In this document: positions 1-11,089 of the stretch, one piece after another
Layout: each line of letters begins with the position of its first letter
Numbering within the stretch: the first letter of the stretch is position 1
Assembly: GCA_018340375.1 (NCBI GenBank)
Contig: JAFFJZ010000010.1
Coordinates: 12,462,001-12,526,000 of the forward strand
Length of the DNA stretch: 64,000 nucleotides
Source of the DNA: Gonatopus flavifemur
Lineage: Eukaryota; Arthropoda; Insecta; Hymenoptera; Dryinidae
Direction: 5' to 3'
Translations under genes and position numbers: made by a program
Notes under the pieces: model-generated
Told to the model about the DNA's origin: nothing
Database searches by the model: none
The model's input: only the letters and a program-made list of their open reading frames with translations

Positions 1-678
1 ACACAGATAATTTTAGTCACAAATGGAATCGCATTTATGCTTCGATCAAGATATTTTCCATAATTGCAGGGAATTTTTGTTTTTACTTTCTTTTTTTCGA
101 ATATCTGGTCAGAATAATTCGATAATAGATACTTGGTGTTATAATTAGGTTTTAGAACCTACACGAGTAAAAATAAATTATTCAAAAGTTCATCGCAGTC
201 ATCGCGTAGTCAGTGGAGTGATAAAAAAGTCGGTCGGAGTCATTCGAAGTAATCTTGCTGACAAGGGTACGGAAGGCTCGAGATGCATTTTGAGCGATTT
301 TTTCCGAAATATTCGCAAGGGTTTGTCAGTGCTCCATGAAAAGTCAGTGCGGACGGACTTTCTAGAGACTTTTGAGGAACTTTGCGGAAAATTATGTCGT
401 GCGAGAGTTCGTTAGTAATCCCTGAAAAGTAAGCGATGAGAGACTTTTGACTGACTTGTTGTTGACTTTCATGAGACCCTCGAAAAACTTTGCGAAATAT
501 CACGTCTCGCGAGGTCCGTGAATATTCCACAAAATTCTCCAAAAAGTCAGCTAAAAAGCAGTTGAAACTCCCTCACAGTTGACTTTTTACGGATTACTGA
601 CGAGCTCTCGTGGGACGTAATGTTTCACAAAGTTCTTCAAAAGTCCCTTTAAAGTCAGCCAAACGTCAGTCAAAGGTA
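1..678. other. Non-coding DNA with an imperfect inverted repeat
   Basis: I see no gene here. Positions 367-421 and 591-644 are imperfect reverse complements (both contain the motif GGATTACT or its complement next to an ACTTTGCG-like core). This suggests the remains of a foldback element. The rest is rich in AAGTCAG/GACTTT words of no recognised function. Confidence 0.4.
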
Positions 679-1348
679 CCCATGTGGAAATAGCCAAAGT
701 TGACAAATGGCCCGGTACAGGCAAAGTTATATTTGCCAGACTTCGGCAGAAACAACTGTGCCCATTTAGAATCATTACCGTTTTCCAACTAGCGCCAAAT
801 GTTCGCCGGATTCCAGACGGTACTAACTTACGTGGACAGACGGTCTTCAGCCAGTATCGAATTAATACTGTTCGGAATTGCGTCAGTACCGAATCAGAGT
901 TGGTCGGATGGTGAAATGCGAAAAAAAGACAATACGACACCAATACCGATGCAACGTTGTTTTGATACGGAATAGATAGTCCCTAGCAGGTGTGTACCCC
1001 ATTTCACCAATATGGGTCCAAGACTGTGCCAGAGTGGAACCAGAGTGGGCCAGAGTTCATACACGCTAGGGGTGGATAGGGATTCCACTGATGTTTTCAA
1101 TAGCACGGTTACTTTCATGAGACACACTGTTAAAAATTTTGTATCAAAAATGATATTGAATTTCGTAACGGGCTATGATATGAAATTTTGTTTCAAAACT
1201 GATCCTAAATTTTATAACAATGATACAAACAGATATGACCACAGGTGTCGACATGATACAAAATTTCGTAACACTGATACGTAAAAAACTTGGTATCCGT
1301 GTTATGAAGTTGTGTACTGATTTTTTTAACAGTGCAATACTGCGCCAG

Positions 1349-1532
1349 CACAGTAAAAAGTGAGACTCAAAGTGATCCCGAATATCAGCCTAAAAATGCA
1401 GCCAAAAGTAGCGCTCATTTCAACTGAAATTCAGTCTTTCTCATTGCTTACTTTCAGTTGGAATAGGCGCTACTTTTGGCTGCATTTTTAAGCTGATATT
1501 CGGGATCACTTTGAGTTTCACTTCTCACTGTG
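1349..1532. mobile_element. Foldback MITE inside the composite element
   Basis: The two arms (about 1349-1420 and 1455-1532) are near-perfect reverse complements, sharing for example TGATCCCGAATATCAGC and its complement, with a short loop. It sits in a copy of the 170-bp unit, so it inserted after that repeat formed. It has no coding capacity. Confidence 0.75.
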
Positions 1533-1830
1533 AGTATTGAGCCAGAGTCAGTATTAGCATTCAATATGTTCGATAGATGACAATGTGCCAGTATTGATAT
1601 TGATCTCTGGCTGACTATGGAATCGGTAGTCAACTGACGTTAAAATCACGGTCTTGGCAATTCAGTTGTTGTAGTAAGCCGAAGTCTTACCAGCATTAGG
1701 CCAGAGTTGGTATGATCATTCAATATATTTGAAAGATAGAAATGTGCCAGTATTGATAAGGCTCTGACTGATTACGAAATTGGTCGTCGACTGACGTTAA
1801 AATCACGATCTTGGCAATTCGGCTCTTGTA

Positions 1831-2096
1831 CACGGAAAAAAAGAAATAGTTGCAGCAACTACTCAAATAGTCGATTTTCGACCATATACTTGAGTAGTTG
1901 CTGCAGCTGCTTAGTGATCCAGACTAGTAACTGGATCGTTGCGCTAACTAACGTAAATACCTGAGGTATTTTGAACCAGTTGAGACAGCTAACGTGTTAC
2001 TTGTCCTGACTACTAAGTAGCTGCAGCAACTACTTGAGTAGATGGTCGAAAATCGACTATTTAAGTAGTTGCTGTGACTATTCTATTTTTTCCGTG
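1831..2096. mobile_element. CACGG-family MITE, 266 bp
   Basis: The termini are CACGGAAAAAAAGAAATAG and its complement ending TTTTTTCCGTG, with TA on both sides (1829-1830, 2097-2098). The inverted repeats run about 55 bp and include GTCGATTTTCGACCA. A degenerate relative lies near 36598-36827. It is non-coding. Confidence 0.8.
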
Positions 2097-2098
2097 TA

Positions 2099-3340
2099 CA
2101 CGCAGAAAATAGATGTGTTGAAAAGTCCCATAATTTATTGAAGATCAGCGCCAGTCTGTGAACGATAGAGTTTTGACTTGAATTTGCTTTTAAAAACTCC
2201 CATACCCATATAAAAATCTTCAGGCTCCGCCAATGCTGACGACGGAATATAGCTAGACGCAAGGCTGCCAGTCAAAGCTGGGCAATCTATGTAGGGACAA
2301 GGATGGTTGACAATGGTCTAAACATTGTACCAATATGGAAAGTCATAAATCGACTTCATTGATCCATCATTGATCATTGGCTGCGCCACGCTTGGTCCAT
2401 CCTTCAACCAATATTGCTTGAAGGAAAAAGCATGCTTTCAACAGAGGCTCTCTAGGGCTTGGCGGGACACTGCTCCAAGCATTAGGCAACTCTGAATGAC
2501 AATGGATTCTCATGTTGCACCAAGCATGGGTCGTAGCTTGGTCCAGCTTGGGCAATAGCTTGGCTCAGCTTGGGCGATGGCCTCGCTCAGTTTAGGCGTT
2601 AGCTTGACTCGACTTGAGTAATAGCTTGGCTAAGAGTGAAACTTCCTTCTCAAACAGCAAATTACAATAACTCTCACCAGAGTGATGCTTGTTTCCTGCG
2701 AGTGGCGAACCAAGCATTCAATCAATATATAAGTCTCCTTTGGAGATTCCATGACAGAAATAATTCTTCATCTGTTTCCAGACCCGCCTACTTCTACGCC
2801 AGGACCACCGGATTTACGTCATTCATCAGTTTAAACTAATCAGAAAAATTACATGTTGAAATTCTCCGACATTCATTTCGTTCAATCGAAATGGTAGAAT
2901 GGATTTTTTATTTTATTTTCAATTACAATGAAAAATAAAAGTGACCATTGGCATGAGATGGGCGCAACCCTGCCGCAAGATTGCTACAGCGTTGGCTCAT
3001 CCTTGGCGAACAAATTTTTGTATGGTCTGCCATTGACGGCATATGCTATCACAACCCTGTTTCCAGTGTTGGGTCTTGATTGTGGAAACAAATGGGCTGA
3101 GGCTGAAATGATGTTATCATTTCAGAGTTGCGCCATGCCTGGTAGCCTAGGCTCGGCCCATCTTGGTGAGCCTCGCGGCAACCTAGCGCCCATGGTCAAT
3201 TTTTACCTGGGTAATTAGATGTATTTCTACAAGAAATTATGGTACTTCTGAAGCGAGATTCAGGTGGATAATTTCATTCATCACAGACTGGCGCTGATCC
3301 TCAATAAATTATAGGACTTTTTAAAATATTTTTCTGCGTG
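2099..3340. mobile_element. CACGCAG-family MITE, interrupted by a second element
   Basis: The termini are CACGCAGAAAA and TTTTTCTGCGTG, with TA at 2097-2098 and 3341-3342. An uninterrupted 235-bp copy lies at 49309-49543, and comparison with it defines the insertion at 2205-3211. The element abuts the CACGG MITE and shares its TA, so two different families occupy one original TA site. Confidence 0.8.
2205..3211. mobile_element. CCCA-ended non-autonomous element nested in the CACGCAG MITE
   Basis: Comparison with the intact host MITE at 49309-49543 places this 1007-bp insert exactly between duplicated TA (2203-2204 and 3212-3213). The ends begin CCCATATAAAAATC and, on the other strand, CCCAGGTAAAAATTG. 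The interior has relatively GC-rich CTTGGC/GCCAAG words like those in the elements at 6697, 13976 and 35619. Open frames inside show no recognised protein. Confidence 0.7.
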
Positions 3341-3664
3341 TAGTGAGGCGAAATCGCGCTAGCATTGAGCCAGAGTTGTTATGATCATTCAATATGTTTG
3401 AAAGACGGCAATGTGCTAGTATTGATAGGACTCTGACTGACTACGGAATTGGCACTCGACTGACGTTAAAATCACGATTTTAGCAACTTGGCTGTTGTAG
3501 TGAGCCGAAGTCGCGCCAGCATTCGGCCAGAGTTGGTATCATCATTCGATATGTTCGAGAGACAATAATGCGCCAGCATTGGTAGAGCTTTATTCCACTA
3601 CGGAATCTATGGTGAATTGTATGACTTCAACGGTCCCATTACAATAAATGGCAAATTGAGTGAT

Positions 3665-3745
3665 TCGTCGTCAACTCGGAGATTGGCTGATGTGATAGAG
3701 ACTCAGTTTCTTACTCGCAGGACTCGGGTTCGATCCTCACTCAGT
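3665..3745 (+). repeat. tRNA-like segment embedded in the repeat
   Basis: Pol III box-like motifs occur at the usual spacing: TGGCTGATGTG (A-box-like, 3684) and GGTTCGATCCT (B-box-like, 3727). A diverged copy with the same context is at 10557-10625. No tRNA acceptor stem pairs, so I read it as a tRNA-derived relic carried within the larger repeat, not a functional tRNA. Confidence 0.45.
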
Positions 3746-4250
3746 GAACTTTCAAGGAATCACTTCGAAAGTGCCTTTCTCCCATGACGATAATGAGAAC
3801 AATGAATCATTCAGATTTTCAAAGATCAAATTCAACGTATTTTTTTTTTTACTTGAAATATGAGCACTCCTGGTACCTCCGGTTACCAGTACTGTGCCGG
3901 TACTGGGTCGTGTTGGAATTTCTACACCGGATGTCATTATTTCGACTCCTTGTCATTTCTCATCCAGCTCTGGCAACACAACTGATCCTGTTGCAATGCC
4001 ACATTTCCACCAATAGCAGGCTCGCATCAAATACCGCTACCACCGTAGTGATGAATGTGATACTGGCCCTCATGTAAAATGGTGTTATCATTTCAACTCC
4101 TTTGCCAGTACTGGTAATCCAACTAGCCCCATAATGGTCGCTCTAGATTTGCCAGTACTGGCACCTCCGGCAACAGTAGTGAGTCAGTAGTGGCCTGTGT
4201 TTCCATTTCCACATGGGTAACTCATCGTTGTCTTTTCACGGATTACTGAC

Positions 4251-4446
4251 CACCCAAAAAATCATATTCTCAAAAATAGAATCTACTCTACAATATGAGC
4301 CTAGTACATTTTCCTCTGAATATCAGTGATAATTCTTCCAACGTTCAGAGGAACTCTCACATCAATTCTCTGAGACTCAGAGGAATATGTACTAGCCTCA
4401 TATTTTAGAGGAATATCCTTAATTCTAGTATACGATTTTTTCAGTG
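4251..4446. mobile_element. Short palindromic MITE
   Basis: The ends CACCCAAAAAATC and GATTTTTTCAGTG are inverted. Inner arms around ATATGAGCCTAGTACAT (near 4300) and ATGTACTAGCCTCATAT (near 4388) are complementary. It is about 196 bp and non-coding. Confidence 0.6.
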
Positions 4447-4847
4447 GCGAAACTCCAGTCATCTTTTACGTCAGCGTTAACAAGATTATTTGGAATGACG
4501 TCGACTAACTTTTTTGTCACTCCATTGACTACGGAACCACTTCAACGAACTCTTTACTGACTTCTTTTATATTATTACTAAAAGGTTAAAGCAGTTGAAG
4601 CTCTAAAAGTGTCTGAGAGTGTTAAAATGGTTGATCGTAGATTCAAATGACAGATAATTATGTTGAAACAGTTCATATCTTAAAAACTATACCTCAAACA
4701 AACTTGAATCGAATGAAAATTCATTTCACTGAATTCACTCTGGTCGTGAAAATTATGTCATTTTGATCAAGTTGTTCCCATTTGGTACTTTCCTACAGAA
4801 TTGATAAGCAAACAAGAAAGTCTGTTCTGATCGATATACATATACTG

Positions 4848-5685
4848 AGAGAAGAGTTCATTTGTATATTCGATGAATCTTGTTTTGGATCCCGACTGGA
4901 AATTTACCCCATGAACCAGATCAGATCAACTTTGATCCAGCCCAGGTCCTGGTAAGGCAACCTCGTCAGGACCTGACAAGTCATGTCACGCTTTACTAAT
5001 ATAAGGACCTTATGAGGCAAGACTAATAAGGATTTAATGCGGAATCCCATACCAAAACCTCCAGAATAAATTGAAATTAGGATACGAACAGGAAATTCAC
5101 AACCCAAAAATCTTGTATTCGGCATGGAGAGATCTAACTTGAAAGATATGCACAGTTGACATTTGTTCAGAAATATTTCCCTAATTTAGAGAAAATTTAT
5201 TTCACCAAGGAGTATACAATCTAAAATTGAGACAGTTTTGCATTTACTTCGTTAAACTATACTTTATGAACATATATATTCATAATCTCAGGATAACCTA
5301 ACAAGGTCTTCATGAGATTACAGCGAGGAAAACCTATTTCAACCTTTTAGAATGATTTAAGGGAAACCTAATATGAGGATCAAATGGGCTTATCCCTACG
5401 TGGGGCATCCATATCCAATCCTGATCAGGATTTCAGCAGGTATACCGTATTTCGGATGACCTTTTTAGGTCCTCACCATACGTCAGGTTAACCCTATGAT
5501 AATTTCCAGTCAGGATACAACGAAATAGATATTTTTTCCACATCAACTTGGCTCATTACTTGTAAATAAAGTTTATCAACCGTTAAAAAACTCATATGAC
5601 ATTTTTCAACTGTTGATAAACTTCATCTATAGGTAATGAACTAAAAGGGAAATGATTAAATACAAATGAACTCCTCTCTTAATGT
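4848..5685. mobile_element. Foldback-type element of about 840 bp
   Basis: Left AGAGAAGAGTTCATTTGTAT and right ATACAAATGAACTCCTCTCT are inverted. A second inner inverted pair surrounds 5545-5645 (CTCATTACTTGTA and its complement around TAGGTAATGAAC). The interior has repeated CCTGGTAAGG/CCTCGTCAGG-type words and no recognised protein. The boundaries are approximate. Confidence 0.5.
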
Positions 5686-6696
5686 ATATAATAAAATAGA
5701 AAGAATAGTAATTAGACATGAATTTCTTGCAGAAGTTTTTCTTTTGTACACTTTTTCTCCATCCAGTGAAGAATTGATGAAAAAAATGGCTGAAATTTAC
5801 AATTCGTTGCTATACTTCGAATAAGGAAACTCGAATGCAAGCCTGTGTTACTCAAAGAACGAATATCGAAATGCGTCTGACTTCAGGTATCAACGTTTAA
5901 AATAATGACATATCACATCATATTATTATCTTTGACCCAACATTGATCTCATGAGCTAGCATAGCTCAAAGATCACGAAAAATCCCAACTAAAAATGGAA
6001 AACGAACGAACGAAATTGATATGATGAATGAAAAATCTATAAAAAATTTAATGACTGTATAGTTTGACAGTGTAATTTGTTTGATGGAATGTGTCAACAA
6101 ATATCATCCATTACTTTGAAGACTCTGGGAACGTATTGGATTGAATGATTGGTTGAATGTCACTACAGGAAACAAAACAACTACTCGACACCTCTCAACA
6201 GAATTCCCATTACATATGATTCATTCGAGTTGGAAATTCAATATTATTTCCTATTTTACGACTTGATGTATCGAACAATGAATATTCAATGATTCTGAAA
6301 AAAAGAATAATAAGAACTGAGGATCTCGAATCGTTTGTCATGAACTTGGATGAAAGATGGTTAATAACATGATTTGTTCATGTTTTCTATCTATTTTTAC
6401 GATTTTCACAAAAAAAAAACAGAAAAATAGTTATGACAGCAACTTGAACTGGACGTCCAGTGGTTCTTGCAGCTACTTCTTTGAATAGGAGAAAAATCTA
6501 TGACGCAAATAAGTAGCTGCGTCAACTTAGGACATACTATAAGAATAATTATTGAGAGTTTTTCTTCACTTCAGTTATAGGTGTCATCCTCTGATCGTGG
6601 GAGAAATTGTTTTTCGCCTACTTGAAGGAACTGTTCTTGCTTTTTGGGTGTGGAATCCTTCATAACCTGGGTAGAAATAGAAATTGGCCGATTCAA
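5686..6696. other. AT-rich non-coding stretch
   Basis: I see no gene. A weak acceptor-like site at 5766 is followed by a very short open frame that stops at once. Around 6405-6540 lies a degraded sequence with GACAGCAAC/AGCTGCGTC words like the CACGG MITE at 1831. Confidence 0.3.
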
Positions 6697-7570
6697 CACC
6701 GAAAAAAATAATTAGTTACCTTTACTCCAAATTAGTTCCAGCAACTAGATACAGTTGTTCATATTTGGATAACCAAAACGTGCGTTGGCTCAACTAAATT
6801 CAAATCCCAAGTGTGTATTAACGGCGGGCCCCATCTACGCCCAGGGTGGGTGCTCATGCTACCCAACGTGGGGCCAAGCTGGGCAGACAAATGGGGCCAA
6901 CCCTGAGATGATAACATCGTTCCCAGCTTGGCCGTGTTGCTTTGCCCGAGAATTGGTGACACCACGGGCCCAGCATAAACCCAGACTGGGCAATCAATAC
7001 TGCCCCTTCCTTTTTGTTTTGAAATTGGAAAATTGCTTTGAATTCTACCCCAGCGGGCATGAATTTCAGCCCCACTTTGGCCCAGTCTTGGACCCAGTGT
7101 TGAGCCCCATCCTGTCCATATGGGCCCAAGACTGGACCAAAGTGGGGCCAAAATTCATACACGCTGAGGATTGTACACACATGCTCGGGATATAAATTCA
7201 CCCCAATTTTGGCCGAACGTTGGGCCAAATTGGGGCCCAGATCAAATATGCCCGCACTAAGATTCATTATTTCCATTTTCTACCAACCATAATTGTATGG
7301 GAAAACACAACAGGGCCAAGATTGAGCCAACATGGGCCCCATCGTCATTCCCCAAGACTGGGTTGAAAAGGATGGACTCAGCTTGGGGCCCATTGTCATT
7401 AAAGGCAATACATGCTTGGGAATTTAATTTCTCTGACTTTAGTTGCTGTTCCTAATTTGAAATTGCCTCTACTGCAGCTTTTATTACCGGCTCCTATTCT
7501 TTTATTACTCGGAATTAATTTTCACGACTAACTTCAGTTCATTTGGTCAAATGAGTAATTTTTTTCAGTG
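6697..7570. mobile_element. Non-autonomous element with GC-rich GGGCCC core
   Basis: The terminal inverted repeats are CACCGAAAAAAATAATTAG (6697) and TAATTTTTTTCAGTG (7570). Inside is a block with many GGGCCC, TGGGGCC and TTGGCCC words, markedly GC-richer than its surroundings and locally self-complementary, suggesting a nested second element at about 6748-7430. The long open frames here exist on both strands and reflect GC-rich repeats, not genes. Confidence 0.55.
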
Positions 7571-8169
7571 AAGGCACCCTCTGGAATCAAGGGATGTATT
7601 TAAAAAACAAAACATGATTCTTGTATTCAGAAGATGAAAGTACTCGGAAAAATAACTATTTTTCAGCTCAAAACATTTTCATTGTTCATCAGTGATATAA
7701 ATTTATATATATTACGGTTTTATTATCTTTCAATTATTTTAATTCTTTCTACTATTGCTTTTTTTAACCCACGCGAATATGAATGAAGATGAAAAGAGCG
7801 AGTTCGCGCGATAACAAGAATGATTAGGCACTTCGTGATATTATTCATTATCTTGATATGAATGTACCTGACATTACAAGAATTGACAATGAATTATAAG
7901 AGAGAGGAATAAATATTCTTCGTTATTCGAAGTGAGAAGAGGTTGTGACAACTTTTCATTAATTTAGCTATCTAATATGGTGATAATTACATCCTTAACG
8001 CAGTTGTGGAAAGATAATAAATCGTCATGAATGAATTATTATCGTGAGAAATCAATTACAAATTGTCGGAGCTGAATTTTCTGCACCAAACCTTGAACGC
8101 GATGACTCCGGTCGTGAAAAATGAAGCTTGCGAAAACAGTTGCGAGCTCCTACAATATTCTGTACTATA
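7571..8169. other. Non-coding flank of the mariner, with one short open frame
   Basis: I recognise no gene. A frame opening near 8042 and crossing to 8168 contains CENSCELLQY and would continue beyond the mariner if the element and one TA were removed. It resembles nothing I can name with confidence. Confidence 0.25.
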
Positions 8170-9491
8170 CGAGGTGTGTTCAAAGAGTAAGGAGACTTTT
8201 CAAATTTCGCGGGCAAGGTACTTTCGATTATCGATTTTTTTGTTTTGTTATGTTGGCACACTCTTCCCGAACATCTGTACCAAGTTTCAAGTGTATAGCA
8301 TTTTTTGTTTGGTTGTGAGAGGCGTAAAGGTTATAAGTGTTTTGCGTGCTCGGCGATTTCTTGCTATCGAAAAATATGGATCAAAGGATTTGCATCAAAT
8401 TTTGTGTAAAAAATAAAATAAAGTGCTCCGAAACACTTGAAATGTTGACAGTAGCATACGGTGAAACTGTTCTGAGTAAAAAAAATGTTTACAAGTGGTA
8501 CAAACTCTTCCAAGATGGCCGGGAAGATGCCAATGACGAGCCTCGCTCTGGACGCCCAAGCACGTCAACAACTGATGAAAACGTTCAAGCAGTGAAGGAA
8601 ATTGTTTTGGAAAATCGTCGAATCACTATCAGAGAAGTTGCTGAGGATGTTGGTTTATCGCTTGGCTCGTGCCATGAAATTTTTTCTAACGTTTTGGGCA
8701 TGAGACGTGTGTCAGCGAAGTTTGTTCCGAAATTGCTAAATTTTGACCAAAAGAACCGTCGCATGAGCATCGCTCAAGAACTGTTGAATGACGTCAACGA
8801 CGACCCAGATTTACTCAAAAGGGTCATAACTGGTGACGAATCATGGGTATATGGTTATGATGTCGAAACCAAAGTCCAATCGTCCCAATGGAAGACCCCA
8901 GATGAGCCAAGACCGAAAAAAGCACGCCAAGTTCGATCAAATGTCAAAGTTTTGCTCACTGTTTTCTTCGATTACCATGGCGTGGTGCATCAGGAGTTCT
9001 TACCATATGGTCGTACGGTCAATAAACAGTATTATCTTGAAGTTATGCGCCGTTTGCGAGCAGCAATACGAAGAAAACGTCCAGAATTGTGGAAAAATAA
9101 TTCATGGCTTTTGCATCACGATAATGCCGCTGCTCACTCATCTTTGCTTGTGAGAGATTTTTTGGCCAAAAACAACACCACAATCATGCCTCAGCCACCA
9201 TATTCACCGGATTTGGCCCCATGTGACTTTTTCTTGTTCCCAAAACTAAAGAGACCTATGAAAGGACGGAGATTTGCAACGATTGAAGAGATAAAGACTG
9301 CATCGCTGGAAGAGCTCAAGGCTATACCGAAAAGTGCTTATGAGAAGTGCTTTGAGGATTGGAAAAACCGTTGGCATAAGTGTATTGTATCTGAGGGGGA
9401 TTACTTTGAAGGGGACAACATAAATATTGATAAATAAATAAATATTTTTTCTTAAAAATACAAAGTCACCTTACTTTTTGAACACACCTCG
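8170..9491 (+). mobile_element. Complete mariner transposon, 1322 bp
   Basis: The terminal inverted repeats are CGAGGTGTGTTCAAAGAGTA at 8170 and the complement of CGAGGTGTGTTCAAAAAGTA at the right end, flanked by duplicated TA (8168-8169, 9492-9493). One uninterrupted transposase frame lies between them. The matching ends and intact frame suggest a young copy. Confidence 0.93.
8376..9437 (+). CDS. Mariner transposase, apparently intact (353 aa)
   Basis: This cut-and-paste transposase should bind the element's inverted repeats and integrate at TA. The start is the first ATG of the conserved N-terminus (MDQRICIKF), giving a length typical of the family (about 345-355 aa). The N-terminal half holds a paired helix-turn-helix DNA-binding region with DEPRSGRPS between the two helical parts. 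The catalytic residues are all present: D in ITGDESW, D in HHDNAAAH, and D in SPDLAPCD exactly 34 residues after the second, the mariner D,D34D signature. There are no stops or frameshifts. It lies upstream of the first nrf-6 exon found and has no role in that gene. Whether it is active cannot be read from sequence. Confidence 0.93.
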   Translation: MDQRICIKFCVKNKIKCSETLEMLTVAYGETVLSKKNVYKWYKLFQDGREDANDEPRSGRPSTSTTDENVQAVKEIVLENRRITIREVAEDVGLSLGSCHEIFSNVLGMRRVSAKFVPKLLNFDQKNRRMSIAQELLNDVNDDPDLLKRVITGDESWVYGYDVETKVQSSQWKTPDEPRPKKARQVRSNVKVLLTVFFDYHGVVHQEFLPYGRTVNKQYYLEVMRRLRAAIRRKRPELWKNNSWLLHHDNAAAHSSLLVRDFLAKNNTTIMPQPPYSPDLAPCDFFLFPKLKRPMKGRRFATIEEIKTASLEELKAIPKSAYEKCFEDWKNRWHKCIVSEGDYFEGDNINIDK

Positions 9492-10127
9492 TATTCTCTG
9501 TATGTGAAATACTTGCATCAAATTAACGATGGTTCATTCTGATATTTTGTGATTAGGGAGATGAAATCTAGCGTGTCGTTGTAGGCAACTCTACTCAACC
9601 CTTAGGGATCGTACCCATACCACGTGACCTTTTTCTTACTTCCTTCTCTATCTTACTCATTATGCCTGAAGTTGGTGCAACAAGGAACGAGACAAATAAA
9701 AAGGTCACGTAGTATGGGTACGTTCCCTTACGAGGTAACGTCATTTTGAATAGCTCCTACAATTGGCTCCCATGAATGCTGTTTACGAACTAAACTGATG
9801 ACACTTGGGGAGCTTATAGCCTCCTAGTGTACAATTACTGAGGATATTGTCTATTTACTTTTCTTTTCAAATTAGCAAGAGGGGAAGATTTTGAAAAAAA
9901 CATGAGTGACTCGATGTTACCTCGTAAGGGTTAAAATGCCTACTGTTACGATCCGTTAGAAAATTTCTGCTGGAATTTGTCATAGGGGTGAGTTCCTTAG
10001 AAGTCTGGATTACTCGGTTCTCTTCTCGACTATTTAATATTCCGATAACAGTTGAGTTTACGTCAGAACTGATGAAATTGTTGGGATTCCCAAAAGAGAA
10101 ATCAACAGCTCTTTAGAATGAAAACAA
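9492..10127. repeat. Non-coding DNA with a foldback at about 9597-9740
   Basis: GTACCCATACCACGTGACCTT (9609 onward) and its near complement AAGGTCACGTAGTATGGGTA (ending near 9721) form an inverted pair of a short MITE. TACCTCGTAAGGGTT at 9920 echoes its outer edge. No gene is seen. Confidence 0.5.
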
Positions 10128-10375
10128 CCCCAGATAGAAAACCATGCTCTAAATATTTTTTAACATACTGTGCCGTAAACATACTATCATAAACTTCGCT
10201 CAGCTTGTAATGATGTATAAAATGTAAACATTATGTCTTCATTATGGTACCATCCCCTCGTTTTGCTACCAATAACGATGCTTTAGGCAGAAGCACCTTG
10301 GTACCATGATGCGAACATTTCTTGGCGTGCATGTCACCATTATGATGGCATTATTGAGACATTTTTCTACCTGGG
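10128..10375. mobile_element. CCCAG-ended MITE, 248 bp
   Basis: Inverted ends CCCAGATAGAAAA and TTTTTCTACCTGGG bound this block. The interior is partly self-complementary around GGTACCAT/ATGGTACC. It is non-coding. Confidence 0.55.
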
Positions 10376-10392
10376 AACAGAATCAACCGAGT

Positions 10393-11089
10393 CCCATGTG
10401 GAAATTATTAGAGTTGTCAAGAGGCGCAGTACTGGCAAGGTTTATGCCAGTATAGATAAAACTTTATCTCACTACGGCATCTATGATGAATCGTCGGACT
10501 AGAACGGGATTATTACAATAACTGACAATTTGAGTGATCCATCGTTAAAACAGAGATTGACTGATGTGATAGAAACTCAGTTTCTCACTCGCAGGACCCG
10601 AGTTCAATCCTCATTAGGTGAGCTCTCAAGAAATCACTTTCAAAATGCCTTTCTTCGATAGGGATAGTGAGAAAAATGTATATGGAAGAATTTAAAATTC
10701 AAAATTCGACGTATGTTCTTTTATTATTTGAATTATGATAACACGAATAACTTTGGTTATCGGTACTGTGCCAGTATTGGGTCAGGTTTGAATTTGCACA
10801 TAGGATGTTATCATTTCGACTCCTTCCCATCTTTCAATTAGCTCTGGCAAAACAACTGGTCCTTTTGAAGCGCCAGAGATCCCCCATAACAGGCCCTTAT
10901 AAAAAACGAGTACTGACACAGTGGTGAATGTTATTCTGGCCCTTACGTTCAACGATGTTATCATTTCGATTCCGGGTCAGCATCGTCGATTCAACTGGCT
11001 CTGTAATGGCGAGAGTGCATTCGCCAGGACTGGCAATTCTGGCAACAGTATTCAGCCAGTATTGGCCCGAGTTTCCATTTCCCCATGGG
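10393..11089. mobile_element. Second copy of the CCCATGTGGAAAT repeat
   Basis: The left end CCCATGTGGAAATTA and the right end TTTCCATTTCCCCATGGG match the composite element at 679-4217, and the interior parallels 3590-4210, including the tRNA-like motif at 10557-10625. It is a deletion derivative or diverged copy without coding capacity. Confidence 0.6.
10557..10625 (+). repeat. tRNA-like relic (copy of that at 3665)
   Basis: TTGACTGATGTG and GAGTTCAATCCTC correspond to the A- and B-box-like motifs of the copy at 3665-3745, with a few substitutions in both. It is degraded. Confidence 0.35.

Larger units (their letters stand above)
679..4217. mobile_element. Composite TA-flanked transposon with four nested insertions
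   Basis: The ends are inverted repeats starting CCCATGTGGAAAT (679) and ending ATTTCCACATGGG (4217), flanked by TA at 677-678 and 4218-4219. The body contains degenerate units of roughly 170 bp with GCCAGTATTG and TGACGTTAAAATCACG motifs (near 1535, 1693, 3360 and 3530). A shorter relative lies at 10393-11089. No transposase is encoded, so it is a non-autonomous element of Tc1/mariner type by its target. Several younger elements are inserted in it. Confidence 0.65.

Noticed and set aside
6759..7276. Overlapping open frames of 130-140 codons on both strands
   Set aside because: They lie in a GC-rich, self-complementary repeat with GGGCCC words. Frames on both strands with low-complexity Trp/Gly/Pro content indicate repeat-derived openness.
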